From: Ruegeria sp. AD91A
GTDB taxonomy: Bacteria > Pseudomonadota > Alphaproteobacteria > Rhodobacterales > Rhodobacteraceae
Assembly: GCF_003443535.1 (NCBI RefSeq)
Contig: NZ_CP031946.1
Span: forward strand, 3,289,001 to 3,353,000
Length of the DNA: 64,000 nt
Direction of reading: 5' to 3'
This document shows positions 54,794-63,762 of this stretch, piece after piece. Numbering within the stretch: position 1 is the stretch's first letter; the number at the start of each line of letters is the position of its first letter. Under the pieces are notes generated by a model. It was not told the DNA's origin. It searched no databases and was given only the letters and a program-made list of their open reading frames with translations. Made by a program: the position numbers and the translations under genes.

Positions 54794-55456
54794 ATGAGCC
54801 GTATTGCAACCGTAATCTGTGCGGCTGTCGCCGTAGCCGCTGGCGGCTATTGGCTGACACAGTCGAACACCAACGTCTCCCTTCCGCTGGTCAGTGCTGC
54901 CGAAGCGCAGGAGGCAGACCTGGATACTTCGACGATCGTCGATATGGTCCAGGGCGCTGAGGATGCGCCTGTCGAAATCATCGAATATGCATCCTATACC
55001 TGCCCGCATTGCGCAAATTTCCACGCAGGCGCCTATAAGCAACTCAAGAAAGACTTCATCGACACCGGCAAGGTCAAATTTACCTACCGTGAAGTCTATT
55101 TTGACCGCTACGGCCTTTGGGCATCGATGGTGGCCCGCTGCGCCGGCCCCGAGAAGTTCTTCGGTATCACAGACCTGATCTACGAAGGGCAAGCCGAATG
55201 GTCACGTGCTGGTGGTCCGGCCGAGATCGTGGACGAGCTGCGCAAGATCGGTCGTCTGGCCGGTATCGATGGCGACCAGCTTGAGGCTTGCCTGCAAGAT
55301 GGCACCAAGGCGCGGACATTGGCTGCGTGGTATCAGGAAAACGCCGAACGTGATGGCATCCAGGCGACTCCGTCGTTCCTTGTGAACGGCAAGAAAGTCG
55401 ACAACCAGTCCTACGCTGACTTCAAAAAGCTGATCGAAGACGAATTGGGTGGCTAA
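54794..55456 (+). CDS. DsbA-family thiol:disulfide oxidoreductase
   Basis: 220 residues: an N-terminal hydrophobic segment (about 1-25) that is a signal peptide or anchor, then a DsbA thioredoxin fold with active site TCPHC (about residues 72-76) and a cis-Pro loop QATPSFLVNG. The VEIIEYASYTCPHCANFH motif is typical of DSBA/DsbG-like oxidoreductases of alphaproteobacteria (ScsC/BdbD relatives). It acts in the periplasm. AAAGGG sets the ATG at 54794; the open frame upstream to 54713 overlaps DUF721. Confidence 0.9.
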   Translation: MSRIATVICAAVAVAAGGYWLTQSNTNVSLPLVSAAEAQEADLDTSTIVDMVQGAEDAPVEIIEYASYTCPHCANFHAGAYKQLKKDFIDTGKVKFTYREVYFDRYGLWASMVARCAGPEKFFGITDLIYEGQAEWSRAGGPAEIVDELRKIGRLAGIDGDQLEACLQDGTKARTLAAWYQENAERDGIQATPSFLVNGKKVDNQSYADFKKLIEDELGG

Positions 55457-55466
55457 CTACCCTTTT

Positions 55467-55502
55467 CCGGTTGGCCCTGTCTGGGCCGACCGGGCCTATT
55501 TT
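55467..55502 (+). terminator. Terminator after the DsbA-like gene
   Basis: 11-bp stem CCGGTTGGCCC / GGGCCGACCGG (one G-T pair; 55467-55477 with 55483-55493), loop TGTCT, then GCCTATTTT. It ends the plus-strand transcript just before the convergent lpxK stop. Confidence 0.8.
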
Positions 55503-56497
55503 GGTGAAAGTGCTGCGTTCAGCAGCATTTCCCTGACCTCGTCAGCTTGGCCAATATACAATCGAACGGGCAGAGTGATAACTTTGCTCCGAAAGGCCGG
55601 AGGCAGGCGTACGGCATCTTTCTCAGTTGTGATCATCTGAGCACCTAGCTGGCGCGCCTCGTTTTCCAGTCGGGTCATCAGGGCCTGAGTCAAGGGCTGG
55701 TGATCATCCAGAGCTTCGGCGCGGACCAGCTCCACGCCTAGCTGCCGCAGGGTTTTGAAGAATTTCTCGGGATGGCCGATACCAGCAAATGCCAGACCGC
55801 GTGTTCCGGTCCAGTCCATGCCTGTATTCAGGGGTTCGATTGCACCAGTGACATGGGGAACGGACAACTTGTCGCCCCACTGATCGGTGAAAGCCTGTTG
55901 CGCAGCCTCATCGCCCAGAGACAACACAAGGTCGGCCCGTTTCAACCCGATGTCGACCGGTTCCCGCAGCGGACCGGCAGGCAGACACAAGCCGTTTCCG
56001 AACCCGCGTTGTGCATCCACAACAATGATCGAGAAATCCTTGGCAACCGAGGGATTCTGAAAGCCGTCATCCAGAACAATTACCGAGGCCCCGGCCCCGG
56101 CAGCTGCACGGGCGCCTGCCGCCCGATCTTTGGCAACCCAGACTTCGGCGAACATCGCCAGAAGCAGCGGCTCGTCCCCAACTTCGGCAGCAGTGTGCTT
56201 GGCCGGATCAACCCGCACCGGCCCCTCCAAAGAGCCTCCGTGCCCCCGCGTGACGACATGTGGTTCATGCCAGCCATTTCTAAGTTGTTCGAGAGTCCAG
56301 ATCACCGTGGGCGTCTTCCCGGTTCCACCGGCATTGAGGTTGCCGATACAGATCACTGGCACACCGGGTTTTTCACCGGTCTCCGAGGCGATCCTTCGCG
56401 CGGTTGCCGCTGCATAAAGGCGTCCAAAAGGCGCCAGCAGACGCGCCCTCAGATCCGGTTGGTCCGGGGTCGTGTTCCAGAAATCAGGTGCCCGCAT
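55496..56497 (-). CDS. lpxK: Tetraacyldisaccharide 4'-kinase
   Basis: 333 residues. ATP-dependent kinase that adds the 4'-phosphate to the lipid A precursor at the inner membrane. P-loop [12 protein letters not shown] (about residues 52-63), catalytic DDGFQ ([11 protein letters not shown]), and [10 protein letters not shown]. Single N-terminal amphipathic helix. The ATG at 56497 follows GGAG; GTG 56506 is the alternative. Overlaps the end of waaA by 14 bases, so its translation is coupled to it. Confidence 0.95.
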   Translation of the reverse strand: MRAPDFWNTTPDQPDLRARLLAPFGRLYAAATARRIASETGEKPGVPVICIGNLNAGGTGKTPTVIWTLEQLRNGWHEPHVVTRGHGGSLEGPVRVDPAKHTAAEVGDEPLLLAMFAEVWVAKDRAAGARAAAGAGASVIVLDDGFQNPSVAKDFSIIVVDAQRGFGNGLCLPAGPLREPVDIGLKRADLVLSLGDEAAQQAFTDQWGDKLSVPHVTGAIEPLNTGMDWTGTRGLAFAGIGHPEKFFKTLRQLGVELVRAEALDDHQPLTQALMTRLENEARQLGAQMITTEKDAVRLPPAFRSKVITLPVRLYIGQADEVREMLLNAALSPK

Positions 56498-57722
56498 GAT
56501 CCGCACTCCGCTGATCCAGAATATCCTGCACCAATTCGATCAGGGCGTCAGCCTGTGGTGCGCCTTCGGTTAACAATTTCCATCCCGCCAACGCCATGTC
56601 GGCCGCATGATCCGGGGCCAGAAGCTGCACAACGGCGTCGCCCAGTTCGGTCGCCGTTTTAACCTCTTTGGCAGCGTTCACTTGTTGCAGGCTGGAATAG
56701 AATTCCTGATGTCGATGCACATACGGTCCGAACATGATCGCAGACCCCAGCGCGATTGCTTCGGACGGGTCTTGACCGCCCGCTCCGCGTTCAAGCGAAC
56801 TGCCCATGAAGGTCACTGCTGCCATGCGATGCCACAGGCCCAGATTTTCGGGGTCCGATGTCAGGACCACCTGAGTGGTATCTTCAATCAGATCCCCTTC
56901 ATCCCAATTGACGCAGCGCAGGTCCATCGATTCCAATCGCCGTCTTAACGGCATCACTTCCGGCTCATCTGCGACGTGCAGCACCAGAACCAGCCGATGC
57001 AGCATCCGCAGCGCCTGACGGTGGGCTGTCAGGACCGAGATAAATTCCTTGTCCTGAACCCATGCCGCCAACCAAACCGGGCGCCCCGCAAGCGTGTGAG
57101 TGGTTTCAATAAGCTCGTCTTCCGGCCAGGGCCGGGGGTCGGGGCTGATCCGCAAAGGCGGTGATTCCGCAACTTTTCCGGATTGAATGCCGAGACGGCG
57201 GATCTGTCGCGCCGTCTGGGCGGATGGCGTAAGAATCTTGCGGAAACAGTCAAAGGTCACCCGTGTGATGTCCGGCAGCCAGCGGGCGTTTCGGGACAGT
57301 GTGACGCTGAACTGAGCGTCGAACAAGACCAGCGGGATCGCCTGTTCGTCAGCGCGCGTGATGATGTTGGGCATCAGGTCGCCACCGACCCACACCCCCA
57401 TGTTCGGACGCCAGTATTCGACAAACTCGCGGGCTGCTCCACTCTGTTCCTGCGGCAAGTTGATCAAAGGGAACTTGCAATCCGGCCAGTTGGACAAATC
57501 CTCATCCGGGGGGACTGTGAGCAGGAAATTCAGATTGGCCCTGACCTGCAGCAACCGACGGCAGAAGTCGGTCACTGCCCGAAGTCGATCCGGAGTGGCA
57601 ACCTGTATCCATACCAACTCTCCTTCGGGGCGCGGCATTTTGGATTGCGGCGCAACCCCGTTGCGCATCCCCCATGACAACACCCTGTAGGCGGCCAGGC
57701 TGAGCGAGCGCGGTTTGCTCAT
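56484..57722 (-). CDS. waaA: 3-Deoxy-D-manno-octulosonic acid (Kdo) transferase-like
   Basis: 412 residues. It adds Kdo to lipid IVA. Family features include the catalytic-region motif [13 protein letters not shown] (here [12 protein letters not shown]), [11 protein letters not shown], and the GT-B Rossmann C-terminal half with [32 protein letters not shown], which binds CMP-Kdo. Divergence from the classical start (no GEIESF-like motif) means a Kdo-transferase-like paralogue is possible. Starts at ATG 57722 in an ATGA overlap with the cysQ-like gene; its end overlaps lpxK. Confidence 0.88.
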   Translation of the reverse strand: MSKPRSLSLAAYRVLSWGMRNGVAPQSKMPRPEGELVWIQVATPDRLRAVTDFCRRLLQVRANLNFLLTVPPDEDLSNWPDCKFPLINLPQEQSGAAREFVEYWRPNMGVWVGGDLMPNIITRADEQAIPLVLFDAQFSVTLSRNARWLPDITRVTFDCFRKILTPSAQTARQIRRLGIQSGKVAESPPLRISPDPRPWPEDELIETTHTLAGRPVWLAAWVQDKEFISVLTAHRQALRMLHRLVLVLHVADEPEVMPLRRRLESMDLRCVNWDEGDLIEDTTQVVLTSDPENLGLWHRMAAVTFMGSSLERGAGGQDPSEAIALGSAIMFGPYVHRHQEFYSSLQQVNAAKEVKTATELGDAVVQLLAPDHAADMALAGWKLLTEGAPQADALIELVQDILDQRSADHAGT

Positions 57723-58519
57723 GTTCCGATTCCCGGCCCGGCCGGGTCCAGCAATGCGGACAGTTGCTGGTGAATCGCGGTGCTGGCTGCGATCACGCCG
57801 TTCAGCCTGGGGTGCGCATTGTTGAAGATCAGCTGTTGACCCGTACGGTCCGAACAGATTCCGCCTGCCTCTTGAATGATCAGGTCGCCTGCGGCAATGT
57901 CCCATTCCCAACTGGGGCGAAGGGTCAGCATGCCATCGAACCGTCCCTGTGCAACCAAAGCCATGCGATAGGCAAGCGACGGGCGGTACGCGCGTTCGAA
58001 CTCTGGTGCCTGCGCGTTGCGCCAATGCCGTGCGTCAAGGTTGGGCTTGGCGGCCAGAATTTCTGATTGCAAAAGCTCTGCGGTAACGGAGGTCGTGATC
58101 GTCTCACCATTGAGAGTCGCGCCCTGACCCTGTGCCGCCGTGTACAGCAAATCCCGCATCGGCAGGTAAATGACCGCCGCCGTCACCACGCCGTCATCGG
58201 CGACGGCTATGGAATGTGCCCAGGTGCGCGCGCCTTCTGCAAAGCTTCGGGTGCCGTCGATCGGATCGATGATGAAAGTGTTGCTGCGGTTCAGCCGGTC
58301 GGGTGAGTCTTCGGATTCCTCACTGAGCCAGCCATAGCCCGGCCGCGCTGAACACAACCGCTCCTCCAGCATCGCGTTGACAGCAAGATCCGCTTCGGTC
58401 ACTGGCCCGGCGCCGTCAGGCTTGTCCCAGCGCTGTGCTTGCGTGCCGGAATAGCGTGTGGCGATCTTGCCGGCCTCCAGCGCCGCCTCGATCAGCAGGG
58501 GCAGGTCAGTTGCCGGCAA
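57719..58519 (-). CDS. Inositol-monophosphatase-superfamily phosphatase, CysQ-like
   Basis: 266 residues with the superfamily metal-binding motifs WLSEESED (Glu ligands) and IIDPIDGTRSF (about residues 84-94) and the C-terminal WEWDIAAGDLIIQEAGG. CysQ-type enzymes hydrolyse 3'-phosphoadenosine 5'-phosphate; inositol phosphatase activity is also possible. The start is TTG at 58519, with AAGGA seven bases before; its first codons overlap pmbA by 14 bases. ATG 58374 would lose the N-terminal helix. Fits between pmbA and waaA on one transcript. Confidence 0.85.
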   Translation of the reverse strand: MPATDLPLLIEAALEAGKIATRYSGTQAQRWDKPDGAGPVTEADLAVNAMLEERLCSARPGYGWLSEESEDSPDRLNRSNTFIIDPIDGTRSFAEGARTWAHSIAVADDGVVTAAVIYLPMRDLLYTAAQGQGATLNGETITTSVTAELLQSEILAAKPNLDARHWRNAQAPEFERAYRPSLAYRMALVAQGRFDGMLTLRPSWEWDIAAGDLIIQEAGGICSDRTGQQLIFNNAHPRLNGVIAASTAIHQQLSALLDPAGPGIGT

Positions 58520-59852
58520 GTGTCATTCCTTCGATTAGAAGCGACGGAACCACGCGCGACAGATACGGGCGGGCATCATTCGCCGGAATGATCCTGCGCA
58601 GCATGTCCCGTAGATTGCCCGCAATGGTGCATTCATTGACCGGATGCGTGATCTCGCCACTCTCGACCCAGAACCCCGATGCACCTCGGGAATAGTCACC
58701 GGTATTGGGGTTGATCGTCGATCCGATCAAGGATGTGACCAACAACCCGGTTCCCATATCGCGCAGCAGATCGGCACGGCTGTGATCGCCTTGTGTCAGC
58801 CTCAGGTTCCAGTTGCTGGGAGAAGGCGGGCCCGAGACCCCGCGTGCAGCGTTACCCGTGGATGCCATATCCAGTTTTCGCCCGCTTGACAGGTCCAGCG
58901 TCCACCCGGTCAGGACGCCGTTTTCCACGATTGCCCGGCGTTGTGTCGGCAAACCCTCGGCATCAAAAGGGCGCGAGCCCGAGATGCGTGGCCGATGCGG
59001 GTCTTCGATCAGAGACAGGTGCACGGGCAGAACGTCCTGCCCCAGACAATCCTTGAGCCAGGATGCGCCCCGCGCGATTGCCGCACCATTGCTGGCGGCC
59101 AAAAGGTGGCCGATGAGCGAAGATGAGATTCGTTCGTCAAAGAGCACGGGAAAATTACCCGTTTCAGGTTTGCGCGCACCAACCTGTTGCACGGCGCGTT
59201 CACCTGCAGTGCGACCGATCTCATCCGCGCTGCGCAAGTCGGATTGGAACGTCCGGCTGTCGCCGTCATAGTCCCGTTCCATCCCGGTGCCTTCGCCCGA
59301 GATCGCAACACAGGATATCGACCGGCTACTGCGTTCATATCCGCCGGTAAACCCGTTTGTGGCGGCCAGATGCACACGGTGGGTTCCATAGCTTGCAGCC
59401 GCATCTGACACTTGGGTAACGCCGGTAACGGCCAGCGCTGCGGTCTCGGCCGTCAGAGCATCCTGCATCAGGGCTTCGGCAGACGGGGACGGGGCAGGGT
59501 CTGTCAATTCCAGTGACTCTATGTCCCAGTCTGTGACCAGCTGGTCCTTGTCAGCCAGCCCGGAAAACGGATCTTCGGGGGCTTCCTTGGCCATCGCAAC
59601 GGCTCGTTCTGCCATTGCACGCAAGGTATCCGGCCGGCCGTCGGAACTGGACACAATGGCAGATCGTTTGCCCAGAAACACCCGCAATCCCAAATCAGTG
59701 CCTTCCGAGCGTTCGGCATGTTCCAGCGCCCCGCCCCGCACTTCGACCGAAACAGAGGATCCGTCGAGAACGATGGCATCCGCCGCGTCCGCGCCTGCCT
59801 TGCGGGCCGCGTCAAGCAAGTGCTGGCTGATTTCTTCTGGTGTGCGGGTCAT
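58506..59852 (-). CDS. pmbA: TldE/PmbA protease-complex subunit
   Basis: 448 residues of the TldD/PmbA family: GSSVSVEVRGGALEHAERSEGTDLGLRVFLGKRSAIVSSSD opening, VLFDERISSSLIGHLLAASNGAAI, and the C-terminal HPVNECTIAGNLRDML. The HExxxH zinc motif of TldD is absent, as expected for the TldE partner, which forms a heterodimeric protease. In E. coli TldDE matures microcin B17 and degrades CcdA. First gene of the four-gene overlapped block (pmbA-cysQ-like-waaA-lpxK). Confidence 0.92.
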   Translation of the reverse strand: MTRTPEEISQHLLDAARKAGADAADAIVLDGSSVSVEVRGGALEHAERSEGTDLGLRVFLGKRSAIVSSSDGRPDTLRAMAERAVAMAKEAPEDPFSGLADKDQLVTDWDIESLELTDPAPSPSAEALMQDALTAETAALAVTGVTQVSDAAASYGTHRVHLAATNGFTGGYERSSRSISCVAISGEGTGMERDYDGDSRTFQSDLRSADEIGRTAGERAVQQVGARKPETGNFPVLFDERISSSLIGHLLAASNGAAIARGASWLKDCLGQDVLPVHLSLIEDPHRPRISGSRPFDAEGLPTQRRAIVENGVLTGWTLDLSSGRKLDMASTGNAARGVSGPPSPSNWNLRLTQGDHSRADLLRDMGTGLLVTSLIGSTINPNTGDYSRGASGFWVESGEITHPVNECTIAGNLRDMLRRIIPANDARPYLSRVVPSLLIEGMTLAGN

Positions 59853-59986
59853 GAGGCCTCCGGGTTGGTTGCCAAGGACCTAGCCTTGGACTGCCCGTCT
59901 CGCAAGACCTGTGACCAGATTGTATGTTGAGGATCGCGGTGAACCCGTGCCGTTTCAGAGGTTTGTGCAAGGGTCGGCAGGACGGA

Positions 59987-60015
59987 GAAAGGGCCGCATG
60001 TCGCGCGGCCCTTTC
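59987..60015. terminator. Terminator of the DUF2125 gene
   Basis: 11-bp stem GAAAGGGCCGC / GCGGCCCTTTC (59987-59997 with 60005-60015) with loop ATGTCGC, beginning ten bases after the DUF2125 stop on the minus strand. The A/T ends of the arms give the same form in both directions. Confidence 0.72.
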
Positions 60016-60024
60016 CTTTGATTG

Positions 60025-61539
60025 TCACTTGATACGCTGACCATTCGCCAGGATCTGACCGTCTTCGGTGAACTCGATCTTCGAGTTCAGAGTGTCCGGT
60101 TCTTCGCCCGGAACAGCCATCAGACCCATCATCATACGGGCACCCAGCGCGTCTTCGTCCGAGATGATTCCCATGCCGATCAGGGTGTCGATCAACTGGT
60201 TGGCTCCAACCAGTTGCAGGTTCGCCACGCCGCTTGGGCTGGGCAGGCCATCAAACTCTTCGGTATTGGTGTTGTCGAAAGCAAAATCACCGTCACCGGT
60301 CAGTTTGGCGCCAACCAGCGAAACCAGCAGGTCGTTGATCTTCAACGAGTGCAGTTCTCCCGGCGCTTCGTCGGATTCGACGTCAATTTCAGGATCGAAT
60401 ATGTTCATCAGCACTTTCGCAGTACCCGTCGCATCCAACGCAATCGTCGCAGGATCACGCGGCAGTGCGCCCGCAGGATCGAAAATGCCCCACAATATAT
60501 CCGACATGGTGAAATCAGTCAGGTTCAGCCCAAAGCCGAAGGGTTGAACCTCGTCCGATTGCTGGATGGGGAATTCGAAGTTCAGGCCAGCCTTGGCCAT
60601 CGAAAGCTCGATCGGGAACGGCAAGCCCGCCGTGGTAACGGCCATCTTCGTGCTGTTCTGGTCAATGTCATAGACGATACGCTCCGCATCGATGCTGGCT
60701 GCAAATCGCCCGCCTTCGGATGTGCTGTTCATCGAGAACGCCTGACCTTCGCTGGTCCCGCTCAGATCAGTGCTGCCGGAAGCATAGGTGAAGGTGCCGT
60801 CAAACGAGAAACCAGCCTTGTAAAAGGCTTCTGGGTCCGAAAAGTCAAAATCCGGGGGGATCACGTTGTTGCCTTCAAATGCCAGTTGATCCAGTTGACC
60901 GTTGATCAGCCCGTTTTCGCCGCTTTCAGGATCCTGAAAGTTCAAATCATAGGTTAAAGTGGCTGCGTTGAAGGTCTGGCTGATATTGCGATTATCGCCG
61001 ATCTGCATCCGCGAGCTGCCGGACAGATCGCTTGCTTCAGCATTTATGCCAAAGACTTCATTCGGCAAAGGCTGGCCGTCGACCTCAATCGAGTCCAGTT
61101 TCACCCCCAGCTGGTCAGCCGTGTAATCATAGGTCATGTCTTCTGGCGTGCCTGAAACGACCATGTTCAGTTGGCTGTGGGAATAGGTGACGGTGGCCGC
61201 AAAATCTTCATCTTCGGCCTGTCCGGTGACTTCCATGGGAAAGCTTTCCGGCAGTCCAATGGTAACGGTCCCGTCATCATTTTCGGTCAGTGTCATTTCT
61301 GGCATGACCATCCGAAACTGCCCTTCCTCTTCGGGAAAGGCCACTGAAAGCGTCATGTTTGAAATTGTGGTAACGTCGCCTGCGGTGCTTTCGTCCCCTG
61401 TGATGGTGTAACCCATCGAGGTGAAATAACTCTGCCAGTCGGACCAGACATCATTGGCTGACAGGTCGGCAAACGCCCCTTGGGCGGCAACGGCATAAGC
61501 CAGAGCAGCGCCGCAACTGCGGCGAAGGAAAACGGACAT
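60025..61539 (-). CDS. DUF2125 secreted protein
   Basis: 504 residues, exported: the N terminus MSVFLRRSCGAALAYAVAAQGAFA is a signal peptide (cut near residue 24). The rest is a long, repetitive beta-rich chain with acidic surface (TENDDGTVTIGLPESFPMEVTGQAEDEDFAATVTYSHSQLNM), the DUF2125 family seen in Rhodobacterales and Rhizobiales; it may be a periplasmic, AsmA-like barrel or an adhesin. Function unknown. The ATG at 61539 follows AAGGG; the frame runs on to 61662 but lacks a start signal. Terminator at 59987. Confidence 0.82.
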   Translation of the reverse strand: MSVFLRRSCGAALAYAVAAQGAFADLSANDVWSDWQSYFTSMGYTITGDESTAGDVTTISNMTLSVAFPEEEGQFRMVMPEMTLTENDDGTVTIGLPESFPMEVTGQAEDEDFAATVTYSHSQLNMVVSGTPEDMTYDYTADQLGVKLDSIEVDGQPLPNEVFGINAEASDLSGSSRMQIGDNRNISQTFNAATLTYDLNFQDPESGENGLINGQLDQLAFEGNNVIPPDFDFSDPEAFYKAGFSFDGTFTYASGSTDLSGTSEGQAFSMNSTSEGGRFAASIDAERIVYDIDQNSTKMAVTTAGLPFPIELSMAKAGLNFEFPIQQSDEVQPFGFGLNLTDFTMSDILWGIFDPAGALPRDPATIALDATGTAKVLMNIFDPEIDVESDEAPGELHSLKINDLLVSLVGAKLTGDGDFAFDNTNTEEFDGLPSPSGVANLQLVGANQLIDTLIGMGIISDEDALGARMMMGLMAVPGEEPDTLNSKIEFTEDGQILANGQRIK

Positions 61540-61679
61540 AAGGTAACCCTTCTTGATCAATTTGTGGCGCATGGTCGGGTTTGCAGCCGGTATCGTCAAG
61601 GGGGCAAGGGCTGGACCCTTTCCCCGTTTCCGCGTTACGGCTGTAGCCGACAGAGATTGCAATGCGTGAGGAGGGGCAA

Positions 61680-62423
61680 ATGCAGGAAAAAACTGTTCTC
61701 ATAACCGGGGCCAGCCGTGGAATTGGGGCCGAGGCAGGGCGCGTTTTTGCCGCAGCTGGTGCCAATGTCGCATTGGTGGCCCGCAGCCATGATCAAATTG
61801 ACGCGCTGGCCGCAGAATTGGGCAATCAGGCCATCGCACTGGCCTGTGACGTCAGCGATTTCGCGCAGGTCGAGCAAGCCGTGGCCACATGCGTGGACCG
61901 GTTCGGTGGGCTGGATGTTCTGATCGGCAATGCGGGTGTGATCGATCCGATCTTTCATCTCTCGAACGCTGATACAGCGGCGTGGAGCAAGGCCATCGAC
62001 ATCAACCTGAAAGGCATTTTCTACGGGATGCGCGCGGCGTTGCCGGTGATGCGGGCCGCTGGAGGGGGGAGTATTCTTACGATCTCGTCCGGTGCAGCGT
62101 CGAACCCGGTCGAAGCCTGGAGCCATTATTGCGCCTCGAAGGCCGGGGCCAAGATGCTCACGGAATGCCTGCATCTGGAAGAAGCCCATAATGGTATTCG
62201 CGCCATGGGTCTTTCACCGGGGACGGTGGCCACCGAAATGCAGCGTTCGATCAAGGCCAGCGGCATCAATCCCGTCAGTCAGCTGGACTGGGATGTCCAC
62301 ATCCCCGCAGATTGGCCCGCACGGGCGCTGCTGTGGATGTGCTCCGATGATGCAGATGAATTCCTTGGCACTGAAATTTCGCTGCGGCTTGATGACATTC
62401 GCAAGCGGGCCGGGCTGATATGA
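61680..62423 (+). CDS. Short-chain dehydrogenase/reductase
   Basis: 247-residue Rossmann oxidoreductase: nucleotide motif TGASRGIG (about residues 9-16), NAG motif GNAGVIDP, catalytic Ser in SSGAASNP and Tyr/Lys in YCASKAG (about residues 152-158). C-terminal MCSDDADEFLGTEISL is a classic SDR end. Substrate unknown. GAGGAGGGG at 61668-61676 sets the ATG at 61680; an earlier ATG at 61662 lacks one. The crotonase gene overlaps its stop by four bases. Confidence 0.9.
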   Translation: MQEKTVLITGASRGIGAEAGRVFAAAGANVALVARSHDQIDALAAELGNQAIALACDVSDFAQVEQAVATCVDRFGGLDVLIGNAGVIDPIFHLSNADTAAWSKAIDINLKGIFYGMRAALPVMRAAGGGSILTISSGAASNPVEAWSHYCASKAGAKMLTECLHLEEAHNGIRAMGLSPGTVATEMQRSIKASGINPVSQLDWDVHIPADWPARALLWMCSDDADEFLGTEISLRLDDIRKRAGLI

Positions 62424-63028
62424 TCGAATTGACCAAAGAGGACGGCCTCTGGATTGTCACGATCAATAACCCTGACAAAGCAAACGCCCTGACGGGGGCC
62501 ATGCTGTCAGAACTGGCCGAGATTGCCGAGTCTGCGAAAGACGCGAAGGCGTTGATCCTGACCGGCGCGGGCAAAGTGTTCAGCGCCGGGGCGGATCTGG
62601 ACGAGGCACGCGCCGGTCTGGCCAGGTCGGATGTCTGGGAAAGACTGTCTGGCGCCATTGCCGCGCTGCCCTGTCTGACCGTCGCCGCACTGAACGGCAC
62701 CTTGGCCGGCGGGGCCAATGGTATGGCACTGGCCTGTGATCTGCGCATTGCCGTGCCGTCGGCCAAGTTCTTCTATCCGGTGATGAAGCTGGGGTTTCTG
62801 CCACAACCGTCCGACCCCGCGCGGCTGGCGGCTCTGGTCGGACCGGCAAGGACAAAGTTGATTCTTGTGGCCGGTCAGAAAATCACCGCGCAGGAAGCGT
62901 ATGAATTTGGCCTGGTGGACCGGATTGTCGACCCCGATCACCTGATGCAAGCCGCACGCGATCTGGTGGCCGACAGCGTGAACGCCGCCCCCGAGATCGC
63001 AGCGGGAATCGCAAGGTTGTGCTCATGA
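62420..63028 (+). CDS. Enoyl-CoA hydratase/isomerase family protein
   Basis: 202-residue crotonase, shorter than the usual 260. The oxyanion-hole motifs are visible: KVFSAGADLDEA (about residues 52-63) and LNGTLAGGANGMALACDLRIA (about 93-113). Whether the catalytic Glu pair is intact is uncertain (the PVMKLGFLPQP region has no clear Glu), so this may be an isomerase or a degenerate member. Sits between the SDR and the VOC gene with four-base overlaps on both sides, so the three products probably act in one path. Confidence 0.82.
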   Translation: MIELTKEDGLWIVTINNPDKANALTGAMLSELAEIAESAKDAKALILTGAGKVFSAGADLDEARAGLARSDVWERLSGAIAALPCLTVAALNGTLAGGANGMALACDLRIAVPSAKFFYPVMKLGFLPQPSDPARLAALVGPARTKLILVAGQKITAQEAYEFGLVDRIVDPDHLMQAARDLVADSVNAAPEIAAGIARLCS

Positions 63029-63762
63029 GGCTGTCTGCACTACGCGTGCGGGTCGCTGATCCGGATCGGCTGGCCACGTTTTATCGCGACGTTCTGGGCA
63101 TGTCCGTTCGCGAAGCAGAAACCGACCGTCGTGTCGGCTATGACGGCGTAGACGCAGACATTTTGTTGCTGCCGGGTGGAGGAGGGTACACCCATGACAA
63201 GGGGCAGCGGTACTGGAAGATAGGAATCACTGTACCGGATGTCGATCTTGCCGCGGCTCATCTGCGCAGGTTTGACGTTCCAGTGAGCGCGCCGAACCAG
63301 TTTCTGGACATCGGCTACATGTGCCATCTTGCGGATCCCGAAGGGTTCGTCATCGAACTGCTGCAACATGATTTCGAAGGCAACCGACCGCCGCATGCGG
63401 CGGACCCCGACGCGCCCTTTGCGCAGGCTCGGATCGGCCAGATTACCCTTCGAACCGGCGATATTGCCGCCGAAGACGCGTTCTGGCGTGCCCAGGGCAT
63501 GTCGTTGTTGTCGATGCAGGAGGTCGCCCCCTACGGCTTCGATCTGCATTTCTATTCCTTTATGGACGAAACCCCTCCCAATCCTGATCTTTGGGCTGTT
63601 GAAAACCGCGAATGGCTGTGGAAACGCGCCTATACGACGATGGAATTCCAGCATATTGCGGGCGCACAATTCGCGCATGTGCCGGACTTTCTGGGTATCG
63701 AGATCGAAGGTCTGTCCGAACCACTGACAGATACTTTCGGCGACCCGATCCTGCCGGGCTGA
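63025..63762 (+). CDS. Two-module VOC (glyoxalase/extradiol-type) protein
   Basis: 245 residues with two vicinal-oxygen-chelate modules (RLSALRVRVADPDRLATFYRDVLGMSV at 1-115 and ARIGQITLRTGDIAAEDAFWRAQGMS from about 133). Glyoxalase I, extradiol dioxygenases and methylmalonyl-CoA epimerase share this fold; metal ligands are plausible (H71-like MCHLADPEGFVIELLQHD and the Glu of EFQHIAG). Substrate unknown. The ATG at 63025 has GCAAGG before it and overlaps the crotonase stop. Its stop touches that of the convergent HNH gene. Confidence 0.85.
   Translation: MRLSALRVRVADPDRLATFYRDVLGMSVREAETDRRVGYDGVDADILLLPGGGGYTHDKGQRYWKIGITVPDVDLAAAHLRRFDVPVSAPNQFLDIGYMCHLADPEGFVIELLQHDFEGNRPPHAADPDAPFAQARIGQITLRTGDIAAEDAFWRAQGMSLLSMQEVAPYGFDLHFYSFMDETPPNPDLWAVENREWLWKRAYTTMEFQHIAGAQFAHVPDFLGIEIEGLSEPLTDTFGDPILPG

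Noticed and set aside
60022..60957. Plus-strand frame opposite the DUF2125 gene
   Set aside because: Shadow; the minus-strand frame has a signal peptide, Shine-Dalgarno and terminator.
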